Source: Perkinsus chesapeaki
Taxonomy: Eukaryota; Perkinsozoa; Perkinsida; Perkinsidae
Assembly: GCA_013115145.1 (NCBI GenBank)
Contig: JAAPAO010000048.1
Coordinates: forward strand, 1 to 24,239
Reading direction: 5' to 3'
DNA length: 24,239 bases
The position numbers and the translations under genes were made by a program. The notes beneath the pieces were generated by a model. The model was given only the letters and a program-made list of their open reading frames with translations. It did not search any database and was not told where the DNA came from. Numbering within the stretch: position 1 is the stretch's first letter; every line of letters begins with the position of its first letter. This document shows, in pieces, positions 18,201 through 24,239 of this stretch.

Positions 18201-21200
18201 CAGGCAAACATCAAAGATTATGTCTTCTCCGAGATGAATCTCATAATCCTTTTGGTCAAGGATGGTCCTTCCTAGCATTACTCGATTATGTCTTCTCCGC
18301 ATTACGTTATTCTGAGGCCAGATGACTCTTTGTGTAGGTGTTTGGACCATCAACATCCACTCGTCCGTAAAATGGCAGCGAAGACAATCACTAAGTTGCT
18401 CTTGCCGGTCGATCTGCCCACAGACGATGAGAGGGAGAGGAAACCGTCATTTAATGATGAGGTGAGACCATGATAATCGTGCCTGTTACATAGCTGGCGT
18501 GTTGGAGTATCACATTGGTGTCCTCCGCGGAGCCCCACCACAATTTCACGACTCTGAGATTCACGTCAGAAAGTGCTGAGGAAATGTTTTGTCGATTCGC
18601 GCAATATTCCCTAAACTCGTCCCATAGATGTATATAGGGTACCTTATGCGTACCAGCCTAGCTCTGGCTGGTTAAGTCCAGGTGTTTAAGGGATTTCTCG
18701 CTTCCACCTGCTAGCATTAAAAATTGAGTGAATTCACTCGGCTCTATGGAAAGATAAAATGATGTGGATTGAGTTGCTACTGATCGACATTTTGCGATAA
18801 AATGACATTATATCCTTCCGGGCAACCACCGTGATGAGGATTAGCGATTACCTTCACTACTGCAGGAGAAGTTGGGTGAATTTGTGAGCGGTTTTTTCTT
18901 TGTCAGACCCCTCACACGAATGCTTCATCGGAATGTTCGGACACTCAACCCAGTCGAGGGAGACAGATAGTTTTGTGCAAACCGCACCATATAGAAGCCA
19001 TTTCAAGGGTGGTGCAACGCTTGTTAGTTTTAGCGGTTGCAGATACTGATCCGGATATAAGGTGGGTGCTGGGGATCGAACCTGCGTGGTTTGGATGACA
19101 GCTGTTGTAGGTACTCGGTGTTCGACGGTATTGATCGACGATTTGATCCATTCCTTTCGGATCGGACATGTATAGCAGCGATAACTCAGGTAGGCAAGTC
19201 GTGGGTTCGATCCCGGCATGTTGCATTTTTAATAGGCTTTAAATGATGAATCTTTGATTGTGAGGAAGGCAGCGGTGAAGCTCCTCGGAAGGCTCTGTTA
19301 TCATAATCCAGCTTACGTCCTGCCGGCACTGAGAAAGCTTCTTATACAGCTTTTAACAGAGTTGGAATATAATCACGTAAATGGCCACCCGGGTTCGATC
19401 CTCGGCCGGGGCACTTTTCCGTTAGGCTGATCTCGGTGGGGAGGAAGCCGCCGAGTTATTGTGCGATTTGCTTTCAAAAGCTGGCACCCATATGAGCCCA
19501 TATGTTCTGGCAGTCGTCGAGGCGGTTGTATCGAAACTTAGTCGACCGGAGCCGATTCCACCGCGGTGAGAAAATGCTCTTGCCGGGGATCGAACCAGGG
19601 TGGATCCTGTCGCCACAGATACACATCACTCCTGTTGGAGGCTTTAGGCCAGTTGAGCGATATTTCCGGGCAGTCGATTTTATCGAGCGGGATGATCGAT
19701 GATATACTTCAATTGCTTGTAGATAACATTCAGGTAGGTTCCGGGTTCGATCCTCGGTAAGGGTATTTTAGGATACCAGATCGGGTGGCGAAGGTGACCA
19801 AGCTGTACAATGGGACAAGAAAAAAGAAGTCGCATATAGGTGGGTCATGGACGGGAAGCTCTGGGGAATTTACCTTTGGTCTTAAGTGTGAACTCTCGAG
19901 CCAAAATGGACGCCTAACCAGTTGAGTATTTTTCACATCTGGAAATAGACTTTACAGCGAGTCACACTTGTTAGGAACTATACTTTTGTTCAATGATTGT
20001 GAAAAGCTGACGGAGACGATGCCAGAACTGTCACGTCGGGCATGCGGCCTGTACCGGGCCGCGGCTATAGGAGAAGTCGTACTTCTGGATTGGGGTTCAG
20101 ACAGCATAGGTCATGATGAATCTCATTAAAAACTGATGAAAGCTTGTTCAATTTTTTGCACCATTCGCTCCGGAAGTTGATTGTGATGATGAGCAGGACT
20201 CCACAAAGACACATCGGGCATACCGGGCCGGATTAGAATCGTCTTAGCTTGATTAACAGTGAATTATGGCTGTTGCTAGTGTGAATAAAAAGCTCTTATT
20301 ATTGGGCTCTACCGAATAGCTTGAATTATCGCCCTCCTGTTCAGGACCCTATCCCGCGTGATTGAGAACACTGGTTTGGTGGTTGTCCCCTACGAGAAGT
20401 TCCCTCCACTTCTACCCTATATGATTGACTTTCTAAGAGCTGATGCTCAACACACCGCCCATACGGCAGTCAGGCGTCAGGTGCTGCCGCAACCGGGGAT
20501 CGAACCCGGGTGGATCGATTGCTAAATCAGGCTATCCGAGCGATAGGCACATTAGGCGCCCTCGACCCGAGCAGGTTTGATGCGCTGAAGCATATTGCTA
20601 CCATACCAGCGATTGATACCGCCTCTGCTGGCCAGCTGGCACAACAACAACACGACTCGAGATCCTGTAGGGGATAGATGCTTGTTTGCTTACACTTGCT
20701 TTGTTGATAGCAGCGACTTTGGCAACTCAGAGCACTATGGTGGCTGTGTCACACTCACACGGTCTTCCTCCTCCTCCTCCTACTGGAGGAGGACCAAGCC
20801 CTGGGGAAGCAGCGGCATTCGAAGCAAAACCATCAACCGTTGGTGAGAATGTCCTTATTATGTCATAATGTTGTCTTATGGGTCGTATCCTCACAGCAGA
20901 CTAACATAACACACATTTGTGAATCTTGGTGGCTCAATACTGTAACGCCGTCAGAGCTAGCTGCGGTCAGAAAAGGTGTACTGTTGAGAGTTTTGAAAAC
21001 CTTACATTAACCGCGTAGTTGATATTATATATGTACTTCAAAACTGTTATATGTTGCCGTCTGAATGTTTTGCTGGAAAACATTTCTGGGGGAATTTCTC
21101 CGAAGTTCGATCGATATGTGGGCGTTGGTTGAGCGGTGTTACGGATGGTATTACGGTAGATTGAATGATACATCCTTTACTTAGGCACTGTGGTGGCTGG

Positions 21201-23865
21201 TGCCGGGTGTGGTGGTGGTGGTGCACCTTACGCCTGCTATGGGTTCACTGCAAGTATTGCTGCTGGTATGGATCTTCAACAACAACTGTTAACGGTTATG
21301 ATACAAATGGCATCTGAGGAGGTCAGTTGTTGACTTAGTCTTCACATCCGCTTTCTGACTTCAACGTTTAATATATTATTTATTTACTCTGCATACCATA
21401 AAGTCCGGTTTACTGCTGCACTTATCGGTTATGTGGGCTCTTCTTGGATTTACGCTATAACATTAACCCTCCTCCTATCAGACTGCATAGTCACCTCACA
21501 CTGGTCAAATCGGTTTTCGTAGCAAATATTATTATCTAGTTTTATAGACGAGCAAATGCGGGGATTCCGGCGGTGCTTATTAACAGATGTGGAAAAGTGA
21601 ATCTGAATCATCACAAATTCTGGTATTGGTTAATTTGACAACTCGCCATATTGCATGATAGTTTTATAACTGTCCCTTTTTGTGTGCTGTCAGGGTGTCA
21701 GTGGTGATGGCTGCAGTGGTAGTCCTCCAGATGGGATGAGTCAGCAGCGTGACGGTAAGTGCTCATGTGGATACGTTATCATCCATACCGGCTTTCCCAT
21801 TTAGTTGATCAAAATGCGGGGCAGCAGCGTCTGGCTCAGGCGAGTGCGGCTCCAGCTTGGGCGGCGAGTGGAGCAGATAATCCGCAAACATGCAAGTAAG
21901 GCGTAGGAATTGAACCTGGTCACTCGCATGAAAGTCTAACATCATAACCGTTCAGGTGGCTGTACACTTCTCATGCTGTGGCAACTTTATTAAAGATGCT
22001 TTGTGATACATCGCTCCCGAGCGACTATCACAGTCATGTCGTCGATGCACTGATGACTATTTTTCAACACCTCGGTCGTCAAGCGGGAGGATGTGTTATG
22101 CCATTCCTACCCCAAATAATGAACTCGATCATATCAGTGGTACAACGCAGCCCCGCCGACAGCTCGATCGCCCACGAGCGAGCGCCACTTCTTCGACATC
22201 TTGCCTATCTGGTCAAAGTAGCAAACGCCAAGCAAATAGCGCCTTATCTGAAATCGATATTCGACTTGGTTGCTGCAGTATGGCCGCCAGAGCCTGTGCG
22301 CGGCGCTGGTGAGATTTGTGAGAAAGTTGGTATAAATTACATTTATTTGTAGTCCAAGTGCCGCCGCCTCCTCCTCCACCTCCTCCACCATCAATCCTGT
22401 CGAATGGTGAGCCTTCGGGTGGTCAGGGCCCAGGCTCACAGTTGGTCATGGTGGCCGCATTACCGACTACATCACCGCCGAACTCGGACAGAGTTGATCT
22501 CATCCTGGCAGCGCTCGCGCTACTTGAAGAGATATGCAAGCAACATCACCACGAATCCAAGGTGGGATTCGAACCCACGACCTTTCGATTGTTAAGTTCA
22601 GGTCTACATGGGTCCCCTCGTTCCGCGAATTCTCCACCTGTTATCGCCTGACCGCGGCCTCGGGTACAGCAGCCAGGATAATGGTGTCATAGCGAGCAAA
22701 GTTCTCTCGTCATTGGTGGTGTTCGGATCGACTATCACGGAGTTTATGCATTTAGTCATACCGACACTTACCAACCTTTTCGACTATACGCCTTCCAACT
22801 ACGCCAATGAAGGTGAGCTTGGAGGAGAATCTTGTAAATGATAAACTGTCTGTGGATGGGTATCGTAAAGTAGGTCTTGTGGACCTTGTTCTTCGATAGA
22901 GCATCTCGCAAAGCATCAGGCGATCCATCAAAAGCATGTGTTCCTTAAATGACTTTGAGTATTATTTGTGAAGACACGCCATACTCAGTAAAGGCTACCG
23001 GTCAGCTAATAATAATGATCGACAACTTTTCCTAGTGTGAAGCAGTAACAAGAGCTCTATCTTTCCAAAGTGCCGATCAACTATCCGAGTAGCCGGAAAC
23101 ATTTCGAACGAAAGCATATCCCTCCCCGGGTTGCTCTGAATGGGGATATGCGACACAGGATGCTCATCGGCAACCTCAGCTGCTCCAAAGTTGATTATCA
23201 TGTTAAAGCGTTTTATTACATTATAAAAAGTGCTGTGAAACACGAGCGGCGAGAAGTGTGTATCATAATGAGAATACAGTTATGAAGTCAAGGATTAGGA
23301 TCTTACTGGTTGCAATTTGTAAAAAGAAGAAACTGTCCTACCCGGGGATCGAACCAGGGATCTTTTGCTAATGGAAAATCTACGAAATTTTTCGTCGTCT
23401 TGCATTTGCTAGAGTCAAGTCTCACTTAAACATTATTCAGGTCACTCAGTAGTGCCTCCTCCGATGCATATCCGCATTAAAGCCATCAAAGTTGTTGGTG
23501 CTCTATCCAAGCAAGTGCCATTCGCACAGTTCTCCGGTCGGATTACTCATCCTTTGGTCCGAATACTCGACAACGAAAGCGCCCCGCTTGAGCTTAAGCA
23601 CGTTGCCCTGGGCTGCCTGGGTCAGTTGGCTCGCTCCTTCGGCGAAGGCTTTGCCATCTACGCACCGCTAATAAATCGTACCTGCATTCGACACGGCCTT
23701 CCAGCTGTGTTTGATACACCGGAGGGGAAGAGCGAATGTCGAGCGTTCAATCGAATGGTTGTGTCACCGAGATTTGCCCCACCTGGTCGGATGCATTCGA
23801 GGAGCCTGTCCGATGGTGGTGACCTATGTGGCATACCTGACACTACGATTGCTCCGGGCTCACAG
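15251..23865 (+). CDS. TOR: target of rapamycin (TOR) kinase, HEAT-repeat region, partial
   Basis: PI3K-like kinase that senses nutrients as the core of TORC1/TORC2. I thread 27 exons: 15251-15401, 15442-15741, 15822-15989, 16303-16432, 16484-16541, 16587-16734, 17420-17524, 17800-17836, 17883-17997, 18338-18461, 18907-19061, 19111-19189, 19236-19376, 19426-19565, 19619-19733, 19772-19839, 19949-20050, 20345-20480, 20531-20666, 20711-20842, 21185-21321, 21694-21754, 21805-21895, 21956-22308, 22353-22561, 22602-22812, 23441-23865. They sum to 1342 in-phase codons. Diagnostic stretches include [53 protein letters not shown] and [18 protein letters not shown], in the same order as in animal mTOR. 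A Pro/Gly-rich linker (exons 20711-21895) sits where mTOR has a disordered loop. Upstream HEAT repeats and the start are not found; FAT, FRB and kinase domains lie beyond the right edge. Donor 15742 versus 15748 and acceptor 23440 versus 23452 are alternatives. Confidence 0.92.
19062..19110 (-). repeat. TOR intron, antisense tRNA 3' end (49 nt)
   Basis: Read on the minus strand, the T-arm is 19085-19069 with loop TTCGATC (GATCGAA on plus at 19074-19080). The 7-nt acceptor strand is 19062-19068, so the intron begins exactly at the tRNA acceptor strand (donor GTGGGTG). Only the two inner T-stem pairs form. Confidence 0.75.
19190..19235 (+). repeat. TOR intron, sense tRNA 3' end plus T-run (46 nt)
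   Basis: T-stem GTGGG 19201-19205, loop TTCGATC 19206-19212, stem CCGGC 19213-19217, acceptor strand ATGTTGC 19218-19224, discriminator A 19225, TTTTT 19226-19230, then AATAG. The preceding CAAGTC fits a tRNA variable loop. Confidence 0.88.
19377..19425 (+). repeat. TOR intron, sense tRNA 3' end plus T-run (49 nt)
   Basis: T-stem CCGGG 19389-19393, loop TTCGATC 19394-19400, stem CTCGG 19401-19405 (five pairs with one G-T), acceptor strand CCGGGGC 19406-19412, discriminator A 19413, then CTTTTCC and GTTAG. Confidence 0.9.
19566..19618 (-). repeat. TOR intron, antisense tRNA 3' end with A-run (53 nt)
   Basis: On the plus strand: donor GTGAG, AAAA 19571-19574 (a Pol III terminator read backwards), T 19575 (discriminator A), acceptor strand GCTCTTG 19576-19582, T-arm CCGGG-GATCGAA-CCAGG 19583-19599. 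The remainder reads GGATCCACCC on minus and ends at CCACAG. The acceptor at 19618, rather than 19648, is required to keep [15 protein letters not shown] in frame. Confidence 0.9.
19734..19771 (+). repeat. TOR intron, sense tRNA 3' end plus T-run (38 nt)
   Basis: T-stem CCGGG 19741-19745, loop TTCGATC 19746-19752, stem CTCGG 19753-19757, acceptor strand TAAGGGT 19758-19764, discriminator A 19765, TTTT 19766-19769 and immediately AG. Nearly the whole intron is tRNA 3' end. Confidence 0.92.
19840..19948 (-). repeat. TOR intron with a degenerate, near full-length antisense tRNA-like sequence
   Basis: On minus, CTCAACTGGTTAGGCGTCC (19925-19907) looks like a D-arm/A-box, and GGTAAATTCCCC (19874-19863) is a damaged B-box. 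The 34-nt spacing between them fits a tRNA gene. Stems do not pair well. Confidence 0.5.
20481..20530 (-). repeat. TOR intron, antisense tRNA 3' half (50 nt)
   Basis: On plus: T 20485, acceptor strand GCCGCAA 20486-20492, T-arm CCGGG-GATCGAA-CCCGG 20493-20509 with five perfect pairs. On minus the part before the T-arm reads TTAGCAA, an anticodon-loop-like heptamer with AGC (Ala). Confidence 0.92.
21896..21955 (-). repeat. TOR intron, antisense tRNA-like from D-loop to acceptor (60 nt)
   Basis: Acceptor strand GTAAGGC 21896-21902 starts at the donor; T-arm GTAGG-AATTGAA-CCTGG 21903-21919 (inner three pairs). Farther in, the minus strand has CTTTCAT (anticodon-loop-like, TTC) and GGTTATGATGTTAGAC resembling a D-arm, so this copy retains more of the tRNA. 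Confidence 0.8.
22562..22601 (-). repeat. TOR intron, antisense tRNA 3' part (40 nt)
   Basis: Donor GTGGG is itself the T-stem: GTGGG-ATTCGAA-CCCAC at 22562-22578, five perfect pairs. Minus strand upstream reads AAAGGTC (variable loop) and TTAACAA (anticodon-loop-like, AAC). Confidence 0.92.
23334..23358 (-). repeat. antisense tRNA 3' end inside a 628-nt TOR intron
   Basis: Within intron 22813-23440. T 23334, acceptor strand GTCCTAC 23335-23341, T-arm CCGGG-GATCGAA-CCAGG 23342-23358; an A-rich run (23321-23333) precedes it where an antisense terminator would be. Confidence 0.82.
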
Positions 23866-24239
23866 GTGAGGCAGACAGGTTTGCCGTATTGCAATTTGGT
23901 CCATAGTTTTTTCCTTGCTACTGTCAGGGAGCCATCTGGATACTGTAGATTAGTTTCTGAGTACAATTGTGAATATCTTTTTATTTGGTCCAATTTGAGC
24001 ATCAAACATCCATTTGACATCACAGCTGGGATTTATATAGTTGTATTTTTTGAAATAATAGTTTTGCTATCTTATGAGGGCCGGAGATTGGCCTGTCCAA
24101 AATTCGCCTGATTCCGGTTCACTTTTTAATATTATACAATCCCCTTTATTTCCTCTATATATCAAGTATTATACAATCCCCTTTATTTCCTCTATATATC
24201 AAGTATTATACAATCCCCTTTATTTCCTCTATATATCAA
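23866..24239 (+). other. TOR intron, 5' part, running off the window
   Basis: Begins with donor GTGAGG after ...GSQ. No acceptor with a continuing TOR frame was found before the edge. Ends in a tandem repeat. Confidence 0.6.
24130..24239. repeat. 37-bp tandem repeat, about three copies
   Basis: Units 24130-24166, 24167-24203 and 24204-24239 (36 nt, cut by the edge) are identical. Unit begins TATTATACAATCCCC. AT-rich with a CCCC core. Confidence 0.97.

Noticed and set aside
19619-19665. D-arm-like sequence continuing from the 19566 intron into the exon
   Set aside because: The match lies in conserved TOR coding sequence (GQLSDISG), so it is most simply chance.
21100-21145. AGTTCGATCGAT and GTTGGTTGAGCGG in a long TOR intron
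   Set aside because: B- and A-box-like strings are in the wrong order and spacing for one tRNA and lack stems.
19062-23358. Complete functional tRNA genes nested in TOR
   Set aside because: No copy has a paired acceptor stem, an intact D-arm and an intact anticodon arm together; most have only the 3' half.
1-24239. CRISPR arrays, bacterial operons, rRNA genes
   Set aside because: No spaced repeats of that type, no ribosome-binding-site organisation and no rRNA-like sequence; gene structure is eukaryotic.

Overview
The window looks like nuclear DNA of a compact, intron-rich unicellular eukaryote, most likely a Perkinsus-type alveolate. Genes lie on both strands, are mostly small, and are split by GT-AG introns that are often only 33-60 nt. 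The species call is inference: it rests on gene architecture and on the style of the large intronless beta-propeller gene at 2511-3566. No database was consulted.

Layout. At 1-2110 there is a possible small membrane-protein exon (348-599), a minus-strand ORF (775-1098) and a three-exon helical-protein gene (1327-2110). A minus-strand NHL/beta-propeller gene with an F-box-like segment fills 2511-3566. An unassigned helical ORF (3597-4048) follows. A gene of at least three exons ends at 6004, a two-exon gene spans 6695-7098, and a seven-exon gene for a membrane-anchored coiled-coil protein spans 7427-8517. Small genes follow at 8556-9335, then a two-exon multi-pass membrane protein (9353-11102). 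The stretch 11103-13370 is gene-poor and carries strong palindromes. Gene remnants and a two-exon gene lie at 13504-14546, next to a 281-bp MITE-like inverted-repeat element (14658-14938). From 15251 to the right edge runs the HEAT-repeat part of a TOR (target of rapamycin) kinase gene. I could thread 27 exons with consistent phase (1342 codons); the 5' start, FAT and kinase domains are not seen. The window ends inside the next TOR intron, in a 37-bp tandem repeat.

The main discovery is in the introns. Eleven carry the 3' part of a tRNA gene: a T-arm with the B-box loop (TTCGATC type), then 7 nt of acceptor strand and a discriminator base. Nine are in TOR, between 19062 and 23358; two are in unrelated genes (5513 and 8214). 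They occur in both orientations. In the four clearest sense copies a run of 4-5 T, placed exactly where a Pol III terminator would be, also serves as the polypyrimidine tract just before the AG. In the antisense copies the GT donor often falls in or at the edge of the acceptor strand or T-stem. These introns are only 33-60 nt, so the tRNA piece is most of the intron. This suggests that tRNA-gene 3' ends have been made into, or have colonised, spliceosomal introns (an introner-like process), which I have not seen described in this form.
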